A stretch of 64,000 nt of DNA from Zeimonas sp046347945. GTDB lineage: Bacteria; Pseudomonadota; Gammaproteobacteria; Burkholderiales; Burkholderiaceae_E. The notes beneath the pieces were generated by a model. It saw only the letters and a list, made by a program, of their open reading frames with translations, was not told the DNA's origin and ran no database searches. The position numbers were made by a program, and so were the translations under genes. How positions within the stretch are numbered: the stretch's first letter is position 1; each line of letters begins with the position of its first letter. Location of the stretch: NCBI GenBank assembly GCA_046347945.1, contig JAXMFB010000012.1:62001-126000 (forward strand), in the 5' to 3' direction. Shown here piece after piece: positions 43,462 to 51,826 of the stretch.

Positions 43462-46280
43462 GCCCGGCGCACCCGCCGACGACCGCGGCGACACAGGCCG
43501 GCCCCGCCGGCGCGACGACCGTCTTCGAGCTCGACGGCCGGGCCATCGAGGCCCGCCCGGGCGAGTCGATCCTCGCGGCCGCGAAGCGCCACGGCGTCGC
43601 GATCCCCCATCTGTGCCATCGCGACGGCTATCGGCCCGACGGCAATTGCCGCGCCTGCGTCGTCGAGATCGAAGGCGAGCGCGCGCTTGCGCCCTCGTGC
43701 TGCCGCGTGCCCGCGCCCGGAATGAAGGTGCGCACCGAGGGGCGCGCGCGCGTGTCGCAGAAGATGGTGGTCGAGCTGCTGCTGGCCGACGCTCCCGAGG
43801 CCGATCGCCGCGAAGACTCGGAACTGCGTCACTGGGCGCGCACGCTCGGGGTCGCGGCGTCGCGCTTCGCGCCGCGCGAACAGCCGGCGCCCGACTTCAG
43901 CCATCCGGCGATCGCGGTGCAGCTCGACGCGTGCATCCAGTGCGGGCGCTGCGTGCGCGCCTGCCGCGAGGAGCAGGCCAACGACGTCATCGGCTACGCG
44001 TGGCGGGGCGAGCACGCGAAGATCGTCTTCGATTGCGACGACCCGATGGGCGCGTCGAGCTGCGTCGGATGCGGCGAATGCGTGCAGGCCTGCCCGACCG
44101 GTGCGCTGATGCCGCGGCTGCTCGGCGCCGGGGCCGCGCCGGACGGCGACGCCGCACGGGTGGCGCCGCGCGCCGCGCAGCGCAGGGTCGATTCGCTGTG
44201 CCCGTTCTGCGGTGTCGGCTGCCAGATGACTTACCACGTCTCGGACAACCGCATCCGCTACGTCGAGGGCCGCGACGGCCCGGCCAACCGCGGCCGGCTG
44301 TGCGTGAAGGGGCGCTTCGGCTTCGACTACGCGGCGAGCCCGGAGCGGCTCGTCGTGCCGCTGGTGCGCCGGTCCGGCGCCGCGAAGATCGCCGGCATGG
44401 GCCGCGTGCCGACGGACTGGCGCGAGCAGTTCCGCGAGGCGAGTTGGGACGAGGCACTCGAGCTCGCGGGCGGCGGCCTGGCGCGGATCCGCGACCTGCA
44501 CGGGCCCTCGGCGCTCGCGGGCTTCGGCTCGGCCAAGGGGAGCAACGAGGAAGCCTACCTGTTCCAGAAGCTCGTGCGCACCGGCTTCGGGACGAACAAC
44601 GTCGATCACTGCACGCGCCTGTGCCACGCGTCGTCGGTCGCCGCGCTGCTCGAAGGCATCGGTTCCGGGGCCGTGTCGAACCCGGTCTCGGACGTCATGA
44701 AGGCCGATCTGGTGCTCGTGATCGGCGCCAATCCCGCCGTGAACCATCCGGTCGCGGCCACCTGGATCAAGAACGCGGTGCGGCGCGGCACGCGGCTGGT
44801 CGTCGCCGATCCGCGGCGCACCGAGCTCGCGCGGCACGCGACGCACGTGCTGCAGTTCCGCTCGGACACCGACGTCGCGCTGCTCGACGCGATGCTGCAC
44901 ACGATCATCGCCGAAGACCTCGTCGATCGCGATTTCGTCGCCGCGCGCACGGCCGGCTTCGAGGCGCTGCGCGAGGCGGTCGCGCCGTACAGCCCCGAAG
45001 CGATGGCGCCGGTCTGCGGCATCGACGCCGCAACCATTCGCGAAGTGGCGCGCCTGTACGCACGCAGCAAGGCGTCGATGATCCTCTGGGGAATGGGCAT
45101 CTCGCAGCACGTGCACGGAACCGACAACGTCCGCTGCCTGATCGCCCTTGCGCTGCTCACCGGCCAGATCGGCCGGCCAGGCACCGGCCTGCATCCGCTG
45201 CGCGGGCAGAACAACGTGCAGGGCGCCTCCGACGCGGGTCTCATCCCGATGATGCTGCCCGACTATCACCGGGTCGGCGACGAGCCGGCGGCGGCCGCAT
45301 TCGAGCGGCTGTGGGGGGCGAGGCTCGACCGCCGGCCCGGCCTGACGGTCGTCGAGATCCTGCGGGCCGCCAGCGCGCGCGAGATCCGCGGCATGTACAT
45401 CATGGGCGAGAACCCGGCGATGTCCGATCCCGACCTTCGCCACGCGCGCGAAGCGCTCGCGAAGCTCGACCTGCTGGTCGTGCAGGACATCTTCCCGACC
45501 GAGACCGCGGTGCTCGCCGACGTGATTCTGCCGGCCTCGGCGTTCCCCGAAAAGACCGGCAGCTTCACCAACACCGACCGCATGGTGCAACTCGCGCGCC
45601 AGGCGATCGACCCTCCCGGCCAGGCGCGTCCGGACCTCTGGATCATCGTCCAGATGGCCCGGCGCCTCGGGCTCGACTGGCGGTACGCGCACCCGCGCGA
45701 GGTGTTCGAGGAGATGCGCCAGGGCATGGCATCGATCCGTGGCATCGACTGGGCGCGGCTCGAGCGCGAGGGCAGCGTCACCTATCCGTGCCCGGACGAG
45801 AGCGATCCCGGCCAGCCGGTCGTGTTCGTCGACCGATTCCCCACCGAAGACGGCCGCGCGCGGCTCGAGCACGCCCGGCCCGAGCCGGCCGACGAGCAGC
45901 CCGACGCGGACTGGCCGTTCGTGCTGATCACCGGGCGCCAGCTCGAGCACTGGCACACCGGCGCGATGACGCGGCGCGCGCAGGCGCTCGATGCGATCGA
46001 GCCCGAGGCCACCGCTTCGTTGCACCCGCAAGACCTGCGCCGGCTCGGCCTGCGCCCGGGCGAGCGCGCGGCGATCGCCTCGCGGCGCGGCGAGATCGTG
46101 CTTCGGGTGCGCGAGGACGACGGTGTCGCTCCCGGCAGCGTGTTCGTGCCGTTCGCCTATGCGGAGGCCGCGGCGAACCTGCTCACCAAGCCGACGCTCG
46201 ATCCGTTCGGGAAGATTCCGGGCTTCAAGTACTGCGCCGTGCGCGTCAGCCGCCCGCCTTCGGCGGCTCGAACTGCCTGA
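43458..46280 (+). CDS. NAD-dependent formate dehydrogenase alpha subunit (Mo/W)
   Basis: 940 aa. N-terminal [2Fe-2S] domain (HLCHRDGYRPDGNCRACVVE), a His/Cys cluster region, two ferredoxin sites (CIQCGRCVRAC, CVGCGECVQACPTGAL), the [4Fe-4S] motif CPFCGVGCQM of the bis-MGD domain, and Cys in VDHCTRLCHASSV as the metal ligand (Cys, not selenocysteine). Substrate-binding motifs GMGISQHVHGTDN and LHPLRGQNNVQGASD are FdhA-type. It oxidises formate to CO2 with NAD+ through the beta subunit. No fdsD or fdhD sulfurtransferase gene is adjacent. The 3' end overlaps the convergent acyl-CoA dehydrogenase gene by 35 bp. Confidence 0.92.
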   Translation: MSPAHPPTTAATQAGPAGATTVFELDGRAIEARPGESILAAAKRHGVAIPHLCHRDGYRPDGNCRACVVEIEGERALAPSCCRVPAPGMKVRTEGRARVSQKMVVELLLADAPEADRREDSELRHWARTLGVAASRFAPREQPAPDFSHPAIAVQLDACIQCGRCVRACREEQANDVIGYAWRGEHAKIVFDCDDPMGASSCVGCGECVQACPTGALMPRLLGAGAAPDGDAARVAPRAAQRRVDSLCPFCGVGCQMTYHVSDNRIRYVEGRDGPANRGRLCVKGRFGFDYAASPERLVVPLVRRSGAAKIAGMGRVPTDWREQFREASWDEALELAGGGLARIRDLHGPSALAGFGSAKGSNEEAYLFQKLVRTGFGTNNVDHCTRLCHASSVAALLEGIGSGAVSNPVSDVMKADLVLVIGANPAVNHPVAATWIKNAVRRGTRLVVADPRRTELARHATHVLQFRSDTDVALLDAMLHTIIAEDLVDRDFVAARTAGFEALREAVAPYSPEAMAPVCGIDAATIREVARLYARSKASMILWGMGISQHVHGTDNVRCLIALALLTGQIGRPGTGLHPLRGQNNVQGASDAGLIPMMLPDYHRVGDEPAAAAFERLWGARLDRRPGLTVVEILRAASAREIRGMYIMGENPAMSDPDLRHAREALAKLDLLVVQDIFPTETAVLADVILPASAFPEKTGSFTNTDRMVQLARQAIDPPGQARPDLWIIVQMARRLGLDWRYAHPREVFEEMRQGMASIRGIDWARLEREGSVTYPCPDESDPGQPVVFVDRFPTEDGRARLEHARPEPADEQPDADWPFVLITGRQLEHWHTGAMTRRAQALDAIEPEATASLHPQDLRRLGLRPGERAAIASRRGEIVLRVREDDGVAPGSVFVPFAYAEAAANLLTKPTLDPFGKIPGFKYCAVRVSRPPSAARTA

Positions 46281-47427
46281 GCAGCTCGCGGCCGATGATC
46301 AGCTTCTGCACTTCGGTCGCGCCCTCGTAGATGCGCAGCGGCCGGATCTCGCGATAGAGAAGCTCGACGGCCATGCCCGATTTCACGCCGAGGCCGCCGA
46401 AGAGCTGCACCGCCTTGTCGATCACCTGCTGCGCGGTCTCGGTCGCGACCAGCTTCGCCATCGCGACTTCGCGCGTGCCGCGCTCGCCGAGCCGGTCGCG
46501 CACCCACGCGGCCCGGTAGGTAAGCAGCGCGGCGGCGTCGATCCCGGTCGCCATGTCCGCCAGTGCCGCCTGCGTGAGCTGGAAGTCGGCCAGCATCTGG
46601 CCGAGCATGCGGCGCCGCGTCGCGCGGCCGAGCGCTTCGTCGAGCGCGCGCCGCGCGAAACCCAGCGCGGCGGCGGCGACGCTGGTGCGGAAGATGTCGA
46701 GGTTGCGCATCGCGATCTTGAAGCCTTCGCCCGGGGCACCGAGCAGCGCGTCGGCCGGGACGCGGCATCCGGAGAGGCTCAGCGTGCCCAGCGGATGGGG
46801 CGCCATCACCGGGATGCGATCGGAGACCTCCAGGCCCGGCGTCGCGGCGTCGACCACGAACGCCGAGATGCCGCGGCTGCCCGGCGCCTCGCCGGTCCGC
46901 GCGAAGACGCAGTAGAAGTCGGCAATGCCGGCGTTGGAGATCCAGGTCTTGCAGCCGTCGAGCACCCAGTGCGCGCCGTCTCGCGTCGCGGTGGTCGAGA
47001 GCGCCGCCACGTCCGAGCCGGCGTCGGGCTCCGAGAGGGCGAACGCGGCGAGCTTGCGCCCGGCGACGACGTCGGGCAGGTAGCGGCGCTGCTGCGACTC
47101 GGTGCCGGCCAGGCTGATCGAGCCGCTGCCCAGCCCCTGCATCGCGAAGGCGAAGTCGGCCAGCCCCGAATGCCAGGCCAGCGTCTCGCGCGCCACGCAC
47201 AGCGAGCGCGTGTCGATCGAGTCGAACGCGCCACCCCAGGCCTTGCCGGCGCAGTAGCGCAGCCAGCCATCGCGGCCCAGGTCGGCGACCAGCCGGCGGC
47301 AGGCCGCGTCGACGTCGGGTTCGTGCTCGTCCGCGAGCCGGGTGGCGGCCCACTGCTCGAGCGCGCGCGCCTGTTCGCGATGGGCGTCGTCGAGGAAAGG
47401 CCAGGCGTAATGACTGCGGTCGGGCAT
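46246..47427 (-). CDS. Acyl-CoA dehydrogenase
   Basis: A 393-aa FAD enzyme introducing a double bond into an acyl-CoA. The signature FALSEPDAGSDVAALSTT and the C-terminal YREIRPLRIYEGATEVQKLI, with the conserved Glu/Gly of the active site region, are intact. Divergent from an enoyl-CoA hydratase gene across a 211-bp region containing a TetR-type palindrome. The C-terminal 11 codons are read antisense to the end of fdhA. Substrate chain type is unknown; the neighbours suggest an aromatic or alicyclic acid route. Confidence 0.9.
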   Translation of the reverse strand: MPDRSHYAWPFLDDAHREQARALEQWAATRLADEHEPDVDAACRRLVADLGRDGWLRYCAGKAWGGAFDSIDTRSLCVARETLAWHSGLADFAFAMQGLGSGSISLAGTESQQRRYLPDVVAGRKLAAFALSEPDAGSDVAALSTTATRDGAHWVLDGCKTWISNAGIADFYCVFARTGEAPGSRGISAFVVDAATPGLEVSDRIPVMAPHPLGTLSLSGCRVPADALLGAPGEGFKIAMRNLDIFRTSVAAAALGFARRALDEALGRATRRRMLGQMLADFQLTQAALADMATGIDAAALLTYRAAWVRDRLGERGTREVAMAKLVATETAQQVIDKAVQLFGGLGVKSGMAVELLYREIRPLRIYEGATEVQKLIIGRELLRQFEPPKAGG

Positions 47428-47537
47428 CGGAATCTCCGGGGGCGCGGCGCGGCGGGGGTTGCGATCGGCGTGGAGCCCGGATGCCGGAATCGCGACGCTT
47501 GGCGACGCTTGATTTCTCCGGGCGATGCGCCTAGGAT

Positions 47538-47559
47538 ACTGAATGAGTGTTCATTCAGT
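47538..47559. promoter_or_regulatory. TetR-type operator 1
   Basis: A perfect 9-4-9 inverted repeat: ACTGAATGA, spacer GTGT, TCATTCAGT, centred about 110 bp from the acyl-CoA dehydrogenase start and 90 bp from the enoyl-CoA hydratase start. TGAATGA-N4-TCATTCA is close to the FadR-type TetR operator known from Bacillus. The likely ligand of its repressor is an acyl-CoA. Confidence 0.8.
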
Positions 47560-47638
47560 CAAGCAGGCATCCTGCTGAATTCCCTGCGCCGCCGGTCGAT
47601 CCACGACCCGGGCGGCGCGACTTCCCGGAGATCATCGC

Positions 47639-48457
47639 ATGTACAAGCTGAAAGCGGCAGAGTGGCGTCCCCAGCACTTCAGGTGGCAGGTGCAGGACAA
47701 CGTGGCGATCGTCACGCTGAACCGGCCCGAGCGCAAGAATCCGCTCACCTTCGAGAGCTACGCCGAGCTGCGCGACACCTTCCACCGGCTGCAGTACGCC
47801 GAGGACGTGCGCGCCGTGGTGATCACCGGCGAGGGCGGCAACTTCTGCTCCGGCGGCGACGTGCACGAGATCATCGGCCCATTGACGAAGATGGACATGA
47901 ACGGGCTGCTGACGTTCACGCGCATGACCGGCAACCTGGTGAAGGAGATGCGCACCTGCCCGCAGCCGATCATCGCCGCCATCGACGGCGTGTGCGCCGG
48001 CGCGGGCGCCATCCTGTCGATGGCTTCCGACCTGCGCTACGCGACGCCGGAGACCAAGACCGCGTTCCTGTTCGTCCGCGTCGGGCTGGCCGGCTGCGAC
48101 ATGGGCGCCTGCGCGATCCTGCCGCGCATCATCGGGCACGGACGCGCCAGCGAGCTGCTGTACACCGGGCGCTCGATGAGCGCCGACGAGGGCAAGGCCT
48201 GGGGCTACTTCAACGACGTGGTCCCGCAGGCGCAGGTCCTGCAGAAGGCGATCGACATGGCAAGGTCGCTCGCGACCGGGCCTGCGTTCGCGCACTTCAT
48301 GACCAAGAAGTGCCTGCACCAGGAGTGGAACCAGACCATCGAGCAGGCGCTCGAGACCGAGGCCGAGGCGCAGGCGATCTGCATGCAGACGCAGGACTTC
48401 ACCCGCGCGTACAACGCCTTCGTCGCGAAGGAAAAGCCGAAGTTCGAGGGCAACTGA
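47639..48457 (+). CDS. Enoyl-CoA hydratase/isomerase family protein
   Basis: 272 aa of the crotonase fold: VAIVTLNRPERKNPLTFESY, the oxyanion-hole GGNFCSGGDVHEI, and PQPIIAAIDGVCAGAGAILS. The N-terminal extension MYKLKAAEWRPQHFRWQV and the C-terminal QTQDFTRAYNAF are typical of subfamily members in aromatic/phenylpropanoid acid degradation. Substrate is not identified. First gene of a rightward unit followed 13 bp later by a TetR regulator. Confidence 0.88.
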   Translation: MYKLKAAEWRPQHFRWQVQDNVAIVTLNRPERKNPLTFESYAELRDTFHRLQYAEDVRAVVITGEGGNFCSGGDVHEIIGPLTKMDMNGLLTFTRMTGNLVKEMRTCPQPIIAAIDGVCAGAGAILSMASDLRYATPETKTAFLFVRVGLAGCDMGACAILPRIIGHGRASELLYTGRSMSADEGKAWGYFNDVVPQAQVLQKAIDMARSLATGPAFAHFMTKKCLHQEWNQTIEQALETEAEAQAICMQTQDFTRAYNAFVAKEKPKFEGN

Positions 48458-48470
48458 GGAAGGCGGTGCG

Positions 48471-49169
48471 GTGAAATCGCCCGAGCACGTCGCCAGCGTC
48501 GTCAGCGACCCGAAGCTGGTCGAGGAGCGGCGCGCCGGGATCCTCGACGCGGCGGTAAAGCTGTTCGCCGAGAACGGCTACTACGTCACGACGATCCAGC
48601 AGATCGCGAAGGCGAGCGGCGTCAGCATCGGCCTGATCTACCAGTACTTCGGCGACAAGGACGACATCCTGTTCCTGTCGCTGAAGCGGGTGCTCGATCG
48701 CTACGAGACCGAGATTCCCGCGCGCCTCGAGGGCGTCTCGCACCCGGTCGACCGCCTGTGCACCGCCGTGTGGGCCTACTGCTCGATCGTCGACGAGCTG
48801 CGGCAGGTGGCGGTGCTCACGTACCGGTCGACCGGCTCGCTGCGCGCCGATCGCCGCGCGCTGATCCAGCAGGCCGAGCTGCGGACCAACCGGTTGCTCG
48901 AGCGCTGCGTGCGCGACTGCGTCGACGGGGGCCTCATGCGCCAGCTCGACGAGTTCCTGCTCGTCTACCAGCTGGTGATGTTCTGCCACGCGTGGGCGCT
49001 GAAGAACTGGGCGATGCGCGAGCGCTTCGACCTGGGCGGCTACGTGTCGGGCGGCATCTCGCTGCTGATCGAGCCGTTCCTCACGACGAAGGGCAAGGCC
49101 GCGCTGGCGTCGTTGCGCCGGCGAAGCGGCGATTTTTCCGGACCGCCGGCGCGCGGGTCCGCGGGCTGA
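48471..49169 (+). CDS. TetR/AcrR family repressor
   Basis: 232 aa. N-terminal HTH (ENGYYVTTIQQIAKASGVSI then GLIYQYFGDKDDILFL, about residues 38-75) with an all-helical ligand domain. The only regulator in the cluster, and the two matching palindromes at 47538-47559 and 49218-49233 flank it, so it most likely represses the divergent acyl-CoA genes and releases on acyl-CoA. The GTG start at 48471 has GGAAGGCGG upstream. Confidence 0.9.
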   Translation: MKSPEHVASVVSDPKLVEERRAGILDAAVKLFAENGYYVTTIQQIAKASGVSIGLIYQYFGDKDDILFLSLKRVLDRYETEIPARLEGVSHPVDRLCTAVWAYCSIVDELRQVAVLTYRSTGSLRADRRALIQQAELRTNRLLERCVRDCVDGGLMRQLDEFLLVYQLVMFCHAWALKNWAMRERFDLGGYVSGGISLLIEPFLTTKGKAALASLRRRSGDFSGPPARGSAG

Positions 49170-49214
49170 GGCGGGGTCGCTGACGACGACCCCATTGGGA
49201 AGAGGTGCGGCATC

Positions 49215-50060
49215 ATGGTGAATGAACGTTCACTCGCGAACGAGGCCCGGTCGGCTGCGTGGTCGCCCGCGATGGCGCATCCGGCCGCGGCATCCCCGCC
49301 GATCTCGCTGTCGATCGAGGCGGGCGTCGCCGTCGCGACGCTGTGCCGGCCGCCGGTCAACGCGATCGACGACGACTGGGTCGCGCGGCTCGAAGAGCTG
49401 CTCGACGACGCCGAAGGCGACGCTCGCGTGCGCGTGCTGTGGATCCGCAGCGCGCAGCGCGTCTTCTGTGCCGGGGCCGACCTGGAGTTCATGCGGCAGC
49501 GCTTCGCGACCGACGACGGGCGACGCGCGATGATCGACTTCACGCGCCGGCTGCAGCAGGTGTACGCGCGCATCGAGCGCAGCGCCCTGGTGTCGGTCGC
49601 GGAGATCGGCGGCGCCGCGCTCGGCGGCGGCTTCGAGCTCGCGCTGGCCTGCGACGTACGGGTGGTCGCCGACGAGGCGAGGCTCGGATTGCCGGAAGCG
49701 CGGCTCGGCCTGTTGCCGGCGGCCGGCGGCACGCAGCGGATGACGCGCATCTGCGGTGAATCGGTCGCGCGCCGACTGATCCTGGGTGCCGAGGTGGTGC
49801 AGGGCGCCGAGGCGGTCGGCCTCGGGCTGGCCCAGTGGCGCGCGCCTGCGGCGGAACTTCGCGCGACGGCCTGCGGCATCGTCGAGCGCATCGCCGACCT
49901 GCCCGGCGCCGCGCTGCGCGAGAGCAAGCGCTGCATCGCGGCGGCCCTCGATTCGCGGCGCGACGGCTACGAGATCGAGCTCGAAGGCAGCGGTGCGCTG
50001 CTGTCGCTCGAAGAGACGCAGGAGCGCGTGCGGCGCTTCCTCGACCGCGACGCGTCGTGA
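49215..50060 (+). CDS. Enoyl-CoA hydratase/isomerase family protein, second copy
   Basis: 281 aa of the crotonase fold: IRSAQRVFCAGADLEFMRQR and EIGGAALGGGFELALACDVR, then LGLPEARLGLLPAAGGTQRM. The catalytic Glu position in GLLPAAGGT is partly altered, so isomerase or hydratase activity cannot be assumed. AGAGG sits 9 nt before the ATG. Operator 2 covers codons 2-7. Confidence 0.85.
   Translation: MVNERSLANEARSAAWSPAMAHPAAASPPISLSIEAGVAVATLCRPPVNAIDDDWVARLEELLDDAEGDARVRVLWIRSAQRVFCAGADLEFMRQRFATDDGRRAMIDFTRRLQQVYARIERSALVSVAEIGGAALGGGFELALACDVRVVADEARLGLPEARLGLLPAAGGTQRMTRICGESVARRLILGAEVVQGAEAVGLGLAQWRAPAAELRATACGIVERIADLPGAALRESKRCIAAALDSRRDGYEIELEGSGALLSLEETQERVRRFLDRDAS
49218..49233. promoter_or_regulatory. 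TetR-type operator 2, within the start of the second crotonase gene
   Basis: GTGAATGAACGTTCAC has 5-bp perfect outer arms and contains the perfect 10-nt palindrome TGAACGTTCA. The common core with operator 1 is GAATGA-NN-GTTCA-N-TC. Lying over codons 2-7 it could block elongation or an overlapping promoter. Confidence 0.6.
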
Positions 50061-50101
50061 CAGGGCAGCGGGCCCGACAGGAGCCCGGGGAGGGGGAGAC
50101 G

Positions 50102-51763
50102 ATGGAGGGGATGCAGGTCGACCCGCGCAGGATCGCGATGGAGCGCGAGCGCGGCATCTGGCCGGATCGCGTGCTCACCGACTACCTGGATCGGTGGATC
50201 GAGGAGAAGGGCAACGCCACCGCCCTGATCGGATTCCGCGAGGAGAGCGGTGCCACCGTGCGCCTGAGCTGGCGCGAGCTCGGCGATCGGGTGGCCCGTA
50301 TCGCGCAGGGCCTCGCGACGCGCGGCGTGGGCCGCGGCGACGTGGTCTCGCTGCAGTTGCCGAACTGGTGGGAGTTCGTCGCCGTGCACCTGGCGTGCCT
50401 GCGCATCGGCGCGATCACCAATCCGCTGATGCCGATCTTCCGCCACCGCGAGCTCTCGTTCATGGTGGGCCACGCCGAGTCGAAGGTGTTCATCGCGCCT
50501 TCGCACTTTCGCGGCTTCGACCACGGGGCGCTCGCGCGCTCGCTGAGCTACGAGCTGCCGTCGCTGCAGCACGTGTTCCTCGTCGACGGCGACGGTGCCG
50601 ACTCGTTCGAGCGTGCGCTGCTCGACGGGCCGGCCGATCCCGCCTTCGCTCGCGGCACCTCGATCGACGGCAACGGCCTGGTGCAGCTGCTGTACACCTC
50701 GGGCACCACCGGGGAACCCAAGGGCGTGCTGCACACGTCGAACACGCTGCTCGGCACGATCCTGCAGTTCATCGAGCGGCTCGAGTGCTCGGATCGCGAC
50801 GTGGTCTTCATGCCGTCGCCGCTCGCGCACCAGGCCGGTTTCGCCTATGGCCTGATGCTCGGCGTGATCCTCGGCGCGCCGATCGTGCTGCTCGACATCT
50901 GGCATCCGCGGCGCGCGGTCGAGCTGATGGAGCAGTACCGCGCCACCTACACGTTCGCCTCCACGCCGTTCCTGGCCGACCTGGCGCAGTTCGACGGGAT
51001 CGAGCAGCGCGACCTGCGATCGTTTCGACTGTTCGTCACGTCGGGCGCGCCGATCCCGCCGATCGTCGTCAGGCAGGCGCAGGAGAACCTCGGCGTCACG
51101 GTCGTCGCGAGCTGGGGGATGAGCGAGGTCTGCTCGGCGACGACGACGCTGCTCTCGGGACACAAGGTCCAGGAGAGCGACGGCGTCGCGGTGCCGGGTT
51201 CCGAGGTCAAGGTGGTCGACGACCAGGGACGCGAGATGCCGCGCGGCCAGCAGGGCTCGCTGCGGGTGCGCAGCGCGGCGCTGTTCGTCGGCTACCTGAA
51301 GCGACCGCAGCTCTACTCGGTCGACGAGGAAGGCTGGTTCAACACCGGCGACATCGCGCGGATGGACGACGAGGGCTACATCCGGATCTGCGGGCGCGAC
51401 AAGGACATCGTGATCCGCGGGGGCGAGAACATCCCGGTGGTCGAGATCGAGGCCGCGCTGTACCGGATGCCCGGCATCCTCGAGGCGGCGATCGTCGGCA
51501 TGCCCGATCCGCGCCTGGGCGAGCGCGCCTGCGCGTTCGTCGCGGCCCACCCTGGCGCGCACGTCGACATGGCGGCGATGCGCGCGTTCCTCGAGGAACA
51601 GCAGATCAGCAGGAGTTTCTGGCCCGAGCGGCTCGAGATCCTCGAGCAGCTGCCGCGCAATCCGACCGGCAAGGTGCTGAAGTTCGTGTTGCGCCAGATG
51701 GCGCAGAAGCTGGTCGACGCGCAGTCGCAGCAGGGCGGCGCAGGGCTCGACCGCGCGTCGTGA
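50102..51763 (+). CDS. Acyl-CoA synthetase (AMP-forming), cyclohexanecarboxylate-CoA ligase-like
   Basis: 553 aa. VQLLYTSGTTGEPKGVLHTS is the nucleotide motif; SWGMSEVCSATTT and TGDIARMDDEGYIRICGRDK follow, with catalytic Lys in PRNPTGKVLKFVL. The overall form resembles AliA-type cyclohexanecarboxylate ligases and medium-chain ligases. GGAGGGGGAG precedes the ATG. It likely makes the CoA ester that the dehydrogenase and hydratases in this cluster process. Confidence 0.82.
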   Translation: MEGMQVDPRRIAMERERGIWPDRVLTDYLDRWIEEKGNATALIGFREESGATVRLSWRELGDRVARIAQGLATRGVGRGDVVSLQLPNWWEFVAVHLACLRIGAITNPLMPIFRHRELSFMVGHAESKVFIAPSHFRGFDHGALARSLSYELPSLQHVFLVDGDGADSFERALLDGPADPAFARGTSIDGNGLVQLLYTSGTTGEPKGVLHTSNTLLGTILQFIERLECSDRDVVFMPSPLAHQAGFAYGLMLGVILGAPIVLLDIWHPRRAVELMEQYRATYTFASTPFLADLAQFDGIEQRDLRSFRLFVTSGAPIPPIVVRQAQENLGVTVVASWGMSEVCSATTTLLSGHKVQESDGVAVPGSEVKVVDDQGREMPRGQQGSLRVRSAALFVGYLKRPQLYSVDEEGWFNTGDIARMDDEGYIRICGRDKDIVIRGGENIPVVEIEAALYRMPGILEAAIVGMPDPRLGERACAFVAAHPGAHVDMAAMRAFLEEQQISRSFWPERLEILEQLPRNPTGKVLKFVLRQMAQKLVDAQSQQGGAGLDRAS

Positions 51764-51826
51764 CGGCCGGCGGCGGCATCCAGTAGACTTGGCGGCTGCG
51801 CCAGTCTCACGGATCCGCTGCCCGGC

